Shown here in pieces: positions 8,364 to 16,372 of a stretch of DNA of 64,000 bases. Position numbers and translations under genes: made by a program. Each line of letters begins with the position of its first letter. The stretch's first letter is position 1. Origin of the DNA: DASRDR01 sp044867785 (GTDB taxonomy: Bacteria > Methylomirabilota > Methylomirabilia > Rokubacteriales > DASRDR01); NCBI GenBank assembly GCA_044867785.1, contig JBIOVM010000185.1, positions 30,829 to 94,828 of the forward strand. The letters run 5' to 3'. Under the pieces are notes generated by a model. The model ran no database searches. It had not been told where the DNA came from and worked only from the letters and a program-made list of their open reading frames with translations.

Positions 8364-9679
8364 ACGCGAACGCGATCCTGGGTCTGGTGATGCTGGCGCT
8401 CATGGTCGGGGTGATCTTCGTGGGCTTCCCGATCAGCTTCACGCTGCTCTTCCTCGCCCTGGTCCTCGGTTACTTCGGGCTGGGCACGATCGTCTTCGAC
8501 CTCGCGTTCTTCCAGACCATCGGCCTGATGAAGGAGCAGACCCTGGCAGCCGTGCCGCTATTCATCTTCATGGGTTACGTCGTCGAGCAGGCCGGCCTCA
8601 TGGAGCGTCTCTTCCGGGCGTTCCGGATCATGCTCGCCCCCGTGCGCGGCTCGCTCTACCTGGGAGTCATCCTCACCGCCACGGTCTTCGCGATGGCCAC
8701 CGGCATCGTGGGCGCCGCCGTCACGGTGCTCGGCATCATGGCGGCGCCGATCATGATGAAGAGCGGCTACAGCCCCCGGCTCTCCGCGGGGGCGATCGCG
8801 GCCGGGGGGACGCTCGGCATCCTGATCCCGCCGAGCGTCATGCTGATCGTGATGGGGCCGGTCATCAATGTGTCGGTCGCCAAGCTCTACGCGGCGTCGT
8901 TCGGCCCCGGCTTCCTCTTGGCGAGTCTGTACATCGTGTACACGCTCACGCGGAGCTTCATCAATCCGGCGCTGGGCCCGGCCGTCCCCAAGGAGGAGCG
9001 GGCAACGTCGGCTCTCCAGGTCCTCCGCGAGTTCTTCGCCGGGATCGTGCCGCTGACTCTCCTCATCTGCGCGACGCTCGGCACCATCCTGGCCGGCGTC
9101 GTGACGCCCACCGAGGCGGCCGCCATGGGCGCGTCGGGGGCCCTCCTCTTGTCCATCGCCTATCGCCGGTTCTCGCTCGCGGGCCTGAAGACGGCAGCGT
9201 TCAACACCATGACCACCTCGAGCATGGTCCTCTTCCTCGCCGTCGCTTCGAACATCTTCGGTGCGATCTTTGCGCGGCTCGGAAGCGCCTCGGTCATCAC
9301 GAACGCCCTGACCGGCCTGCCCGTGCCCCCGTTCGTCACCTTGCTCCTCGTGATGGGCCTCATCTTCCTCCTGGGGTGGCCCTTCGAGTGGCCGGCCATC
9401 ATCTTCGTGTTCATCCCGATCTTCTACCCGGTCATCGAGGCCCTGAAGTACGACATGCTGTGGTTCGGTGCGCTGGTGGCGGTGAATCTCCAGACCGCAT
9501 ACCTCTCTCCGCCGGTGGCCATGTCCGCCTACTACCTGAAGCAGGTGGTGCCGCAGTGGAGCCTCCGCACCATCTACTACGGCATGGCGGACTTCATGGT
9601 CATCCAGGTGGTCGCGCTGCTCCTGGTGCTGCTGTTCCCCGAGATCGCGCTCTGGTTCCCCCGCTGGCTTTTCGATTAG
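8360..9679 (+). CDS. dctM: TRAP transporter large permease, DctM family
   Basis: A 439-residue, almost wholly hydrophobic protein with about 12 helices, the translocation subunit of the TRAP transporter. The DctM signatures are present: VPLFIFMGYVVEQAG, TGIVGAAVTVLGIMAAPIM, GGTLGILIPPSVMLIVMG, GVVTPTEAAAMGASGALL and LQTAYLSPPVAMSAYYLK. The ATG at 8360 overlaps the dctQ stop by 4 bases (ATGA), indicating coupled translation. With dctP and dctQ it makes a complete tripartite importer for an organic acid. It is the last gene of the operon; a 98-base gap follows. Confidence 0.93.
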   Translation: MNANAILGLVMLALMVGVIFVGFPISFTLLFLALVLGYFGLGTIVFDLAFFQTIGLMKEQTLAAVPLFIFMGYVVEQAGLMERLFRAFRIMLAPVRGSLYLGVILTATVFAMATGIVGAAVTVLGIMAAPIMMKSGYSPRLSAGAIAAGGTLGILIPPSVMLIVMGPVINVSVAKLYAASFGPGFLLASLYIVYTLTRSFINPALGPAVPKEERATSALQVLREFFAGIVPLTLLICATLGTILAGVVTPTEAAAMGASGALLLSIAYRRFSLAGLKTAAFNTMTTSSMVLFLAVASNIFGAIFARLGSASVITNALTGLPVPPFVTLLLVMGLIFLLGWPFEWPAIIFVFIPIFYPVIEALKYDMLWFGALVAVNLQTAYLSPPVAMSAYYLKQVVPQWSLRTIYYGMADFMVIQVVALLLVLLFPEIALWFPRWLFD

Positions 9680-9717
9680 CCTTGGGTCGCCGGCGCGCGT
9701 CGCCGGGTCCCTTCGCC

Positions 9718-9747
9718 TTGACAGTCGCGTCCGACGGGGGCTAAATA
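9718..9747 (+). promoter_or_regulatory. Predicted promoter upstream of the solute-binding/MetE/amidase operon
   Basis: A perfect TTGACA (9718-9723) is followed after 17-18 bases by the A/T-rich stretch CTAAATA (9741-9747), the only such stretch in this gap. The GTG start at 9778 follows a strong Shine-Dalgarno GGAGGGAG (9762-9769). A small stem CCGGCG/CGCCGG at 9690-9706 behind dctM has no T tract. Confidence 0.5.
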
Positions 9748-9777
9748 CCCGAGCGTTCCACCGGAGGGAGATCCATC

Positions 9778-11109
9778 GTGCCGCGTCGTCCTGGCCCCAC
9801 TCGGCGTGAGCTCCTGGCCGGCGCGGCCGCGATCGGCCTCGCCCCGGCCTTCGCCGGGCGGCACGTCCTCGCCGCATCGCGGGTCCTCCGGATCGCGCAA
9901 TGGGCGCACTTCGTTCCCGCCTACGACGAGTGGCTCGACAAGAAGTTCGCGCCGGAGTGGGGGGAGCGGAACGGCGTCACCGTCGAGATCGATCACCTCT
10001 CGGTCCACGAGCTGCGCAGGCGCGCCGACACCGAGGTCGCCACCCAGCAGGGGCACGACCTCTTCGCGTTCGGCGACTCGCCCGCGTCCTACCAGGCCTA
10101 CGTGGCTCCGCTGACGGACGTCGTGACGGAGTGCGAGCGCCGCTTCGGGAACCTGCTCGGGTTCGCCCACCGCAGCGCGTTCAACCCGCGCACCAAGCAG
10201 TACTTCGCCGTTCCCGAGAGCTGGGCGCCGTCGCCCCTCCACTACCGGGGGGACCTGTGGGGCGCCGCCGGGCTCCGGCCGGACACCTGGGAGCTGGTGC
10301 GCGAGGGCGCGCGGAAGATCAGGGAGAAGCGCAATGTGCCGGCGGGCTTCGGCCTGGCCATCGAGCCGGACAGCAACGTGACCCTGCGGGGGCTCCTCTG
10401 GGCGTTCGGGGCGGCCGAGCAGGACGAAGCGGGGCAGGTCGCGATCAACTCGCCGGCCACGATCGAGGCCGTCAAGCTGATGTCGGCCCTCTACAAGGAG
10501 TCGATGATCGGGGACGTGTTCATGTGGGATGCGGGCTCGAACAATCGCGCGTTCGTGTGGGGCCAGGCGTCGATCATCCAGAACGCGATCTCCGCCATTC
10601 GGAGCATGGAGAAGAGCAACCCCCTGCTCGCCCGGAAGGCCCTCCTGGCGCCGCCGGCCGCCGGCCCGGCCGGGCGACTGACGGCGGCCAACGTGATGCA
10701 CTGCTACGTCCTGTGGAAGTTTTCGGACAAGGCCGACCTCGCGAAGCGGTTTCTGATCGACCTCGTGGCGGCGGGCGAGACGGGCTTCCGCGCGAGCGAG
10801 TTCTACAACCTTCCGTGCTTCCCGCGGGCGGTGCCGGACCTCGCGCGCAAGCTGGGCGCCGCCGGCGCCGGTCGGAAGCCCGCTCCCGGGCAGCCCGCGG
10901 ACCGCTACGGCCTGCTCGCCGAGGCCGCCGCCTGGAGCGCGAATCCGGGGCATCCCGGGTACGTCACGCCGGCGGTCGACGAGACGTTCCAGCGGGGGAT
11001 CATCCCCGCGATGTTCGCGAGAGCCGCTCGCGGGGATCAGAGTCCCGAGGCGTCGGTTCGGGCCGCGGAGACCGAGATGCGCCGCATCTACGACCGCTGG
11101 AGCAAGTAG
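9778..11109 (+). CDS. ABC transporter extracellular solute-binding protein, family 1
   Basis: A 443-residue exported protein with a twin-arginine-like leader (TRRELLAGAAAIGLAPAFA, cleavage near residue 32) and the fold of family-1 binding proteins (sugar/polyamine type). Visible features are RIAQWAHFVPAYDEW at the mature N-terminus, FAFGDSPASYQAYV, and a C-terminal EASVRAAETEMRRIYDRW. No permease or ATPase gene is adjacent: the next two genes encode a MetE-core protein and an amidase. The receptor may therefore serve a transporter encoded elsewhere, or have a different role. The GTG start is supported by GGAGGGAG 8 bases upstream. The stop directly abuts the next start. The ligand is unknown. 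Confidence 0.85.
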   Translation: MPRRPGPTRRELLAGAAAIGLAPAFAGRHVLAASRVLRIAQWAHFVPAYDEWLDKKFAPEWGERNGVTVEIDHLSVHELRRRADTEVATQQGHDLFAFGDSPASYQAYVAPLTDVVTECERRFGNLLGFAHRSAFNPRTKQYFAVPESWAPSPLHYRGDLWGAAGLRPDTWELVREGARKIREKRNVPAGFGLAIEPDSNVTLRGLLWAFGAAEQDEAGQVAINSPATIEAVKLMSALYKESMIGDVFMWDAGSNNRAFVWGQASIIQNAISAIRSMEKSNPLLARKALLAPPAAGPAGRLTAANVMHCYVLWKFSDKADLAKRFLIDLVAAGETGFRASEFYNLPCFPRAVPDLARKLGAAGAGRKPAPGQPADRYGLLAEAAAWSANPGHPGYVTPAVDETFQRGIIPAMFARAARGDQSPEASVRAAETEMRRIYDRWSK

Positions 11110-12168
11110 GTGGACGCGCTGGCAACCAGCATCGCCGGCAGCCTGCCGAAGCCCGCCTGGCTCGCGGCGCCGGAAACCCTCTGGGCGCCGTGGCGGCTTT
11201 CCCCCGAGACGCTCCTCGAGGGGCAGCGCGACGCGGTGCTCCTGGCGCTCCGCGACCAGGAGCGGGCGGGCATCGACGTCGTGACGGACGGGGAGCAGAC
11301 GCGGCAGCACTTCGTCCACGGCTTCGCCGAGCGCCTGGAAGGGATCGACGCGACGCGCCGAGCGCGGGTCGGCATCCGGGGCGACCGGTACGTCGCCGAG
11401 GTGCCGACCGTGGTGGGGTCGGTGCGGCGCGCGGCGTCGGTGCACGCCGAGGAAGCCGCCTTTGCGCGGGCCAACACCGCGCGACGCCTGAAGTGGACGC
11501 TGCCGGGGCCGATGACCCTGGTCGACACCGTCGCCGACGGGCACTATCGCGATCGGGCCCGGCTCGCCCAGGACGTGGCGGCGGCTCTCAACGCCGAGGC
11601 GCGCGAGCTGGCCGCCCTCGGGGTCGACGTGATCCAGCTCGACGAGCCGGCGTTCAACGTGGACGCGTACCTGCCCGAGATCGAGGAGTGGGGCATCTCG
11701 GCGCTCGAGGCGGCCATCGCGGGCGTGGGCTGCGCCACCGCCGTCCACATCTGCTACGGGTACGGAATCCGCGCCAACGTGGACTGGAAGGCGACGCTCG
11801 GACGCGAGTGGCGGCAGTACGAGCGGACGTTTCCCCTCCTGGCGCAGAGCCGCGTCGGGCAGGTCTCGGTGGAGTGCGCGGCCTCGCGCGTTCCGCTCGA
11901 GCTCCTGGGGCTCCTGGGCGACAAGGGGGTCCTCGCGGGCGTCATCGACGTGGCGTCGCATCGTGTCGAGACCGCGGAAGAGGTGGCCGCGACGATCCGG
12001 CGGCTGCTCGAGCACGTCCCGGCCGCCCGCCTCCTCCCGTGCACCAACTGCGGGATGGCACCCCTGCCGCGCGCCGTCGCGCTCGGCAAGCTCGTCGCGC
12101 TGGGCCGCGGAGCGGCGCTGGTCCGCGCCGAGCTGGGGATCCCCGCCCGGACCGAGGCCCGGGCGTGA
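11110..12168 (+). CDS. MetE C-terminal-domain protein (cobalamin-independent methionine synthase-like)
   Basis: A 352-residue protein matching only the catalytic C-terminal barrel of MetE (full MetE is about 750 residues). It opens with SIAGSLPKPAWL, and has GPMTLVDT and VIQLDEPAFNVD. The zinc ligands are in place: His and Cys in VHICYGYG (about residues 213-215), Glu in SVECAASR (about 255), and Cys in LLPCTNCGM (about 310). Short MetE-like proteins in archaea and bacteria accept methyl groups from corrinoid proteins or other donors, so use of methyl-folate cannot be assumed. The GTG start touches the previous stop with no gap, and its own stop overlaps the amidase start as GTGA, so all three genes form one transcription unit. 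Confidence 0.8.
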   Translation: MDALATSIAGSLPKPAWLAAPETLWAPWRLSPETLLEGQRDAVLLALRDQERAGIDVVTDGEQTRQHFVHGFAERLEGIDATRRARVGIRGDRYVAEVPTVVGSVRRAASVHAEEAAFARANTARRLKWTLPGPMTLVDTVADGHYRDRARLAQDVAAALNAEARELAALGVDVIQLDEPAFNVDAYLPEIEEWGISALEAAIAGVGCATAVHICYGYGIRANVDWKATLGREWRQYERTFPLLAQSRVGQVSVECAASRVPLELLGLLGDKGVLAGVIDVASHRVETAEEVAATIRRLLEHVPAARLLPCTNCGMAPLPRAVALGKLVALGRGAALVRAELGIPARTEARA

Positions 12169-13058
12169 AACGGCTCTCCGCCCGACACGCCTTCTTCCAC
12201 TTCGACCCGGCGCGTCCGCCGGCGCTGCGGCTCAAGCCGGGTGAGGAGCTCCTCGTCGAGGTGCAGGACGCCTTCGGGGGCGAGCGCGACATCGCGCGGA
12301 TCCCGGATCCGTTCACTCCGGACTGGGAGGGGCATCCCACGCCTCCGGCGACCGGCCCCGTCTACATCGAGGGCGCGGCGCCCGGCCAGACGCTCGTCGT
12401 CGACATCGTCGAGATCGTTCCGGCCGCCGAGGGGTTCGTGGCGATCCAGCGCAACGCCGGGTTCCTCCCCGAGCGGTTTCCCACCCCGCGGATCAAGCGC
12501 GTGCCGATCCGGGACGGCGCCGTGCTCTTCGACGGCCTCCGGCTCCCCGCCTCGCCGAACTTCGGGACCTTCTCGACCACGCCCGCCTCGGGGGGCCGGG
12601 CCGGGATCGCCGGCTTCCACGGGGGCGACCTCGACCAGAAGGAGGTGGCGGCGGGGAACCGCGTCTACCTGCCCGTGTTCGTGCCGGGCGCCCTCTTCGG
12701 GCTGGGCGACCCGCACGCGATCATCTCGGACGGCATCGCCTGCGGCACGGGAGTCGAGTGCGCGGCCACCGCCCGGCTCCGCTTCGGCGTCCTGCCGAGG
12801 ACCGTCGCGCGCCCGCGCATCGAGACGCCGAGGGCGATCCACATCGTCGGCTTCGGGCCCGACCTCGACACCGCCGCGCGGGACGCCGTGGAGCAGGGCG
12901 TCGTCTACCTGGTCGAGGACCGGCGGATGGACGAGGAGGACGCCTACATGCTGCTGTCGCTCGTGGGCGATCTGGTCGTCGGGACCTCGCCCCGCCCGAT
13001 CATGGGCGTGCGGCTGGTGCTGCCGAAGGCCGTGCTCACCCAGATGCCGAGCGGCTGA
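12165..13058 (+). CDS. Acetamidase/formamidase family protein
   Basis: A 297-residue member of the FmdA/AmdA amidase family, which hydrolyses short amides such as formamide or acetamide to ammonia and the acid. The family core is clear: GFHGGDLDQKEVAAGN followed by the nearly invariant LPVFVPGALFGLGDPHA and then SDGIACGTGVEC, close to the usual GDGE-x-C-G-T-x-(I/V)-E block. The first residue of that block differs (SDG instead of GDG). Length fits the short AmdA-like branch. The GTG at 12165 overlaps the MetE-like stop by 4 bases. Together with the binding protein two genes upstream, the operon may import and break down an amide compound; that link is inference. Confidence 0.88.
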   Translation: MKRLSARHAFFHFDPARPPALRLKPGEELLVEVQDAFGGERDIARIPDPFTPDWEGHPTPPATGPVYIEGAAPGQTLVVDIVEIVPAAEGFVAIQRNAGFLPERFPTPRIKRVPIRDGAVLFDGLRLPASPNFGTFSTTPASGGRAGIAGFHGGDLDQKEVAAGNRVYLPVFVPGALFGLGDPHAIISDGIACGTGVECAATARLRFGVLPRTVARPRIETPRAIHIVGFGPDLDTAARDAVEQGVVYLVEDRRMDEEDAYMLLSLVGDLVVGTSPRPIMGVRLVLPKAVLTQMPSG

Positions 13059-13075
13059 GCGCCGCTCGCTCGCCG

Positions 13076-13104
13076 TTGCGACTCGACGACCCGTCTGCCT
13101 AAAC
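13076..13104 (+). promoter_or_regulatory. Predicted promoter of ccdA
   Basis: TTGCGA (13076-13081), 17-base spacer, CTAAAC (13099-13104). The ATG of ccdA at 13118 is only 13 bases past the -10 box, so the leader would be about 5-7 bases and no Shine-Dalgarno is visible. Confidence 0.4.
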
Positions 13105-13117
13105 TGGCGCCGAGGCG

Positions 13118-13867
13118 ATGGGAGGCGAGCTGTCCATTTTGGTGGCCTTCGTGGGAGGGCTCTTCTCCTTCCTGTCGCCCTGCGTCCTCCCGCTGTTCCC
13201 GTCCTACCTGTCCTTCATCACCGGCATGTCGCTCGACCAGATCCAGTCGGCCACCGGCGAAAAGGGCGACGCCCGCGGCCGGCGGTGGATCCTCGGCAAC
13301 TCCCTCGCCTTCGTGGCGGGCTTCTCCATGGTCTTCGTCGGCATGGGAGCGTCCTTCAGCGCGCTCGGCCAGATCCTCTTCGAGCACCGTGACCGGATCC
13401 GTCTCGTCGGCGGGCTCCTCATCATCGTGTTCGGCCTGTACATCGCCGGCGCGCTGCGGCTGCCGTTCCTGGCCCGCTATCAGCAGATCCAGCTCCGCTC
13501 CAAGCCGGCGGGGCTGATCGGGTCGTGGCTCGTCGGGGTGACGTTCGCCATCGGCTGGACGCCGTGCGTCGGGCCGATCCTCGGCTCGATCCTGTCGCTC
13601 GCCGGCACCGCCGAGACGGTGTCGAGCGGCGTGGCGCTCCTGTCCGCCTACTCGGCCGGCCTGGCGCTGCCCTTCGTGCTCTCGTCCGTCGCGCTCGGCG
13701 CGTTCCTGGCGGCGTTCCGCCGCTTCCGGCCCTGGATTCCCGTCGTCGAGCGGACCGCCGGCGTGCTCCTGGTCGTGGTGGGGATTCTCGTCGCGACGAA
13801 CTACTTCGTGGTGCTCAACTCCTACGCGCTCGGCCTCACGCCTCAGTGGCTCCTGAAGCGCCTGTAG
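13118..13867 (+). CDS. ccdA: Cytochrome c biogenesis protein CcdA
   Basis: A 249-residue membrane protein with six predicted helices. CcdA relays reducing power from cytoplasmic thioredoxin across the membrane to periplasmic thiol proteins, for haem ligation to cytochromes c. The paired cysteines are in the expected places: FLSPCVLPLFPSY (Cys22, helix 1) and IGWTPCVGPILGS (about Cys150, helix 4). Size fits the short CcdA form rather than DsbD. No other cytochrome-maturation gene is adjacent, though a TlpA-like thioredoxin (22530-23117) elsewhere in the window is a plausible partner. The ATG lies about 13 bases after a promoter-like -10 box. Confidence 0.95.
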   Translation: MGGELSILVAFVGGLFSFLSPCVLPLFPSYLSFITGMSLDQIQSATGEKGDARGRRWILGNSLAFVAGFSMVFVGMGASFSALGQILFEHRDRIRLVGGLLIIVFGLYIAGALRLPFLARYQQIQLRSKPAGLIGSWLVGVTFAIGWTPCVGPILGSILSLAGTAETVSSGVALLSAYSAGLALPFVLSSVALGAFLAAFRRFRPWIPVVERTAGVLLVVVGILVATNYFVVLNSYALGLTPQWLLKRL

Positions 13868-13913
13868 CGCGGCCGGGCGCCGGAAGCCGTCGGCGCGCTC
13901 CTCGGGATTGACG

Positions 13914-14825
13914 GTGCGCGTCCGCGTGACGGTTCCGGCGAGCTCCACCAACCTCGGTCCGGGATTCGACGTGCTGGGCGTCGCGCTCACCCTCCACAAC
14001 GTCGCCGAGCTGGCCGAGGCCGACGGCGTGTGCGTGGAGATCGAGGGGGAGGGGGCCGGCAGCCTTCCGCGGGACGAGCGGAACATCGTGGTCCGGGGGG
14101 CCCGGCTGGTCTATCAGGCCGCGGGGCGCCCCTTTCGCGGGCTGGCGGTCCGCCAGCGGAACGGCATACCCCCGAGCCGCGGGCTCGGGTCCAGCGCGAG
14201 CGCGTGGCTGGCGGGCGCACTGGGGGCCAATGCGATTCTCGGCGAGCCGCTCGAGCAGGCGGCCCTCATGGATCTCGCGGTCGGGCAGGAGGGGCATCCC
14301 GACAACGTCGCCGCCGCCTTGCACGGCGGCGTGACGGTGACCTGCTGGGACGCGGAGACTCGCGCGGTCGTGGCGCTGCCGGTCACCGACGCCATCGAGT
14401 TCGCGGTGCTCGTTCCCGCGTTCGAGGCCTCGACGGCGGCCGCGAGGGCGGCGCTCCCGCCCACCTACACGCGGTCCGACGCGGTCTACAACGTGGGACG
14501 GGTGGCGCTCCTCGTGGCGGCGTGGACGCGCGGCCGCTGGGACCTGGTCGGCGAGGCCATGGGTGACCGCCTCCACCAGCCCTATCGCGCGCGCGCCATG
14601 TTCCCCTGGCTCGGCGGCGTGCTGGAGGCGGCGCGCGGCGCGGGCGCGCTGGGAGCGGCTCTCTCGGGCGCCGGGCCGTCCGTCCTCGGCATGGCGCGGG
14701 CCGGGGGCGGCATGGATGTCGCGCGGGCGATGGAAGACGCCCTCGCGGCAGCGGGGCACCAGGGGCGGGGTCAGGTCCTGGCGGCGGACGCTCGGGGGGC
14801 GTGGGTCGAGCGGCTGCCCTCCTGA
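13914..14825 (+). CDS. thrB: Homoserine kinase
   Basis: About 303 residues of a GHMP-family kinase that phosphorylates L-homoserine in threonine synthesis. The N-terminus VRVTVPASSTNLGPGFDVLGVAL is the standard ThrB opening. The ATP-binding GHMP motif PPSRGLGSSASAW is near residues 83-95, and the C-terminal GAALSGAGPSVLG glycine loop is present. VGQEGHPDNVAAALHGGVTV is also typical. GTG at 13914 matches the family start; an in-frame TTG two codons upstream (13908) is the alternative. It stands 46 bases after ccdA in the same direction with no terminator between. No other threonine gene is nearby. Confidence 0.94.
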   Translation: MRVRVTVPASSTNLGPGFDVLGVALTLHNVAELAEADGVCVEIEGEGAGSLPRDERNIVVRGARLVYQAAGRPFRGLAVRQRNGIPPSRGLGSSASAWLAGALGANAILGEPLEQAALMDLAVGQEGHPDNVAAALHGGVTVTCWDAETRAVVALPVTDAIEFAVLVPAFEASTAAARAALPPTYTRSDAVYNVGRVALLVAAWTRGRWDLVGEAMGDRLHQPYRARAMFPWLGGVLEAARGAGALGAALSGAGPSVLGMARAGGGMDVARAMEDALAAAGHQGRGQVLAADARGAWVERLPS

Positions 14826-14855
14826 CGAGGCCCCTTTTGGCCCCCCCTTTTGGGG

Positions 14856-14885
14856 TTGACGATCCGGGGGACCCCTTGCTATGGT
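14856..14885 (+). promoter_or_regulatory. Predicted promoter and 220-base leader of the zinc-ribbon gene
   Basis: TTGACG (14856-14861), 18-base spacer, TATGGT (14880-14885). Transcription from near 14892 gives a leader of about 210 bases before the ATG at 15105. Just before the box a 10-base direct repeat CCCCTTTTGG occurs at 14831-14840 and 14844-14853. Inside the leader GAGGAGGTGAG (15024-15034) precedes a TTG-started 8-codon reading frame that stops at 15061. No riboswitch class is recognised. Confidence 0.45.
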
Positions 14886-15104
14886 CCGCCCAACCGAGAC
14901 AAACCAGTCTCCGCCTGTGTCATCGCCCCCTCGATCCCGGGTTCCCACGCGCCGCTGAGCGAGCCGCTCGGATCCGCGTCCCTGTGTCGTCCCGTGTCCC
15001 CCGACCGGACACTCCGACCCCCCGAGGAGGTGAGATTGCCACCGCGATCGTGGCCTCCGTGAAGTGAGCCCCCGCCCTCGCACGTCAAAGGAGACGCACG
15101 GACC

Positions 15105-15449
15105 ATGAGCTTCCAGGACAAGGTTCTGACGTGCCGCGATTGCGGCAAGGAGTTCCTGTTCACAGCCGGCGAGCAAACCTTCTACGCCGAGAAGGGCTTC
15201 CAGCACGAGCCGACCCGGTGTCGGAACTGCCGGGCCACGCGCAAGGGCGGTGCCGGGGGCGGGTCGATGCCATTCGACGGCGGGGGCCGGGCGATGTTCC
15301 CCGCCGTGTGCTCGGAATGCGGCAAGGAGACGCAGGTGCCGTTCCGTCCGACGGCTGGCAAGCCCGTCTACTGTCGCGATTGCTTCCAGAAGCGAGGCAG
15401 CGGCGGCGCTCGTCCGTCGGGACGACGCAGTCCGGCCTATTCGGACTGA
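15105..15449 (+). CDS. Zinc-ribbon domain protein (two CxxC pairs per half)
   Basis: A 114-residue protein with two zinc-ribbon halves. The first (residues about 10-45) has CRDCGKEFLFTAGEQTFY and CRNCRATRK; the second (about 69-95) has CSECGKETQVPF and CRDCFQKRG. This is the probable zinc-ribbon domain found in many soil bacteria, sometimes next to cold-shock domains, with no established biochemical role. Nucleic-acid or protein binding is likely. The tail is Gly/Arg/Ser-rich. A strong AAAGGAG Shine-Dalgarno precedes the ATG, and the leader is unusually long. The 3' end overlaps the convergent small membrane-protein gene by 13 bases. Confidence 0.85.
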   Translation: MSFQDKVLTCRDCGKEFLFTAGEQTFYAEKGFQHEPTRCRNCRATRKGGAGGGSMPFDGGGRAMFPAVCSECGKETQVPFRPTAGKPVYCRDCFQKRGSGGARPSGRRSPAYSD

Positions 15450-15661
15450 GCGGATCCTTCCGGCGGCTCGCGCAGCGCCTCGACGAACACGACGACGAGC
15501 CCCACGATTCCGAGCGTGATTCCGCCCGCGATGCCGGCGGGAACGGGCGAGGGCAGGGTCTTGCCCGAGAGGAACATGAGCCCGATGCCGAAGGCGAGCA
15601 TTCCGAATCCGAGACGCACGCGCGGCGTCAGGACGGGCTCGACTGTCCGGTCAGGGGCCAT
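15437..15661 (-). CDS. Small two-helix membrane protein of unknown function
   Basis: A 74-residue protein with two hydrophobic helices: LGFGMLAFGIGLMFLSG and a second, Gly-rich one (GIAGGITLGIVGLVVVFVEAL). A short charged tail follows. Nothing in it identifies a function. I start at the ATG at 15661, which has GGGG 3 bases upstream; another in-frame ATG at 15694 would add 11 residues. The gene is convergent with the zinc-ribbon gene, overlapping it by 13 bases, and divergent from dcd. The hydrophobic periodicity supports a real protein, but it could be lineage-specific. Confidence 0.55.
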   Translation of the reverse strand: MAPDRTVEPVLTPRVRLGFGMLAFGIGLMFLSGKTLPSPVPAGIAGGITLGIVGLVVVFVEALREPPEGSAQSE

Positions 15662-15730
15662 CGCCCCGTACTCTAGCACGCGGCGCTCGGCCATTCGCGG
15701 CCGGCGAGGAATGCAAAAGGCGCAAAAGAC

Positions 15731-15759
15731 TTGACTGTTCTGGGGGCGGGGGCTACGCT
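15731..15759 (+). promoter_or_regulatory. Predicted promoter of the dcd-pup-fmdB operon
   Basis: TTGACT (15731-15736), 17-base spacer, TACGCT (15754-15759). Transcription would start near 15766, about 42 bases before the dcd GTG at 15808. No other promoter-like pair was seen before the terminator at 16826. Confidence 0.45.
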
Positions 15760-15807
15760 GAGCCTCGGCTGCGGGGGCGGTTGCCCGTCCTCGCAGCCGG
15801 TGCCGGT

Positions 15808-16362
15808 GTGACAATCAAGAGCGATCGGTGGATCAAGCGGATGGCCCTCGAGAAGGGCATGATCGAGCCTTTCGAGGAGCGGCAGTTCCGCAGCGGCGTG
15901 ATCTCCTACGGGCTGTCTTCCTACGGCTACGACATCCGGATCGCCGACTCGTTCAAGATCTTCACCAACGTGTTCAACACGGTCGTCGACCCCAAGTCGT
16001 TCGACTCGCGGTCCTTCGTCGACTTCCAGGGTGACGTGTGCGTCATCCCGCCGAACTCATTCGCCCTCGGCCGGTCGATCGAGTACTTCCGGATTCCCCG
16101 GAGCGTGATGACGATCTGCGTCGGGAAGTCGACGTACGCGCGGTGCGGGATCATCACGAACGTCACGCCGTTCGAGCCGGAGTGGGAAGGCTACGTGACG
16201 CTCGAGATCTCGAACACGACTCCGTTGCCGGCCCGGATCTACGCCAACGAGGGCATCGCGCAGGTGTTGTTCTTCGAGTCGGACGAGACCTGCGCGGTCT
16301 CGTACGCGGACCGTCAGGGCAAGTACCAGGCGCAGCAAGGCATCGTGCTGCCCAAGGTGTAG
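15808..16362 (+). CDS. dcd: dCTP deaminase
   Basis: A 184-residue enzyme that deaminates dCTP to dUTP (some members also hydrolyse to dUMP). The N-terminus VTIKSDRWIKRMA is the family start, which is why I choose GTG at 15808 rather than the TTG 27 bases upstream. SYGLSSYGYDIRI, GKSTYARCGIITNVTPFEPEWEGYVTLEISN and the C-terminal YQAQQGIVLPKV are all present; the glutamate in TLEISN (about residue 133) is the catalytic acid. Its stop codon TAG forms part of the ribosome site AGGAGA of the following pup-like gene, so the two are tightly linked. Confidence 0.95.
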   Translation: MTIKSDRWIKRMALEKGMIEPFEERQFRSGVISYGLSSYGYDIRIADSFKIFTNVFNTVVDPKSFDSRSFVDFQGDVCVIPPNSFALGRSIEYFRIPRSVMTICVGKSTYARCGIITNVTPFEPEWEGYVTLEISNTTPLPARIYANEGIAQVLFFESDETCAVSYADRQGKYQAQQGIVLPKV

Positions 16363-16372
16363 GAGAAGCCAC

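Noticed and set aside
9900..13058. A 1,052-codon plus-strand frame across three genes
   Set aside because: Only its last 297 codons (amidase) make sense. The earlier part is a shifted reading of the binding-protein and MetE-like genes.
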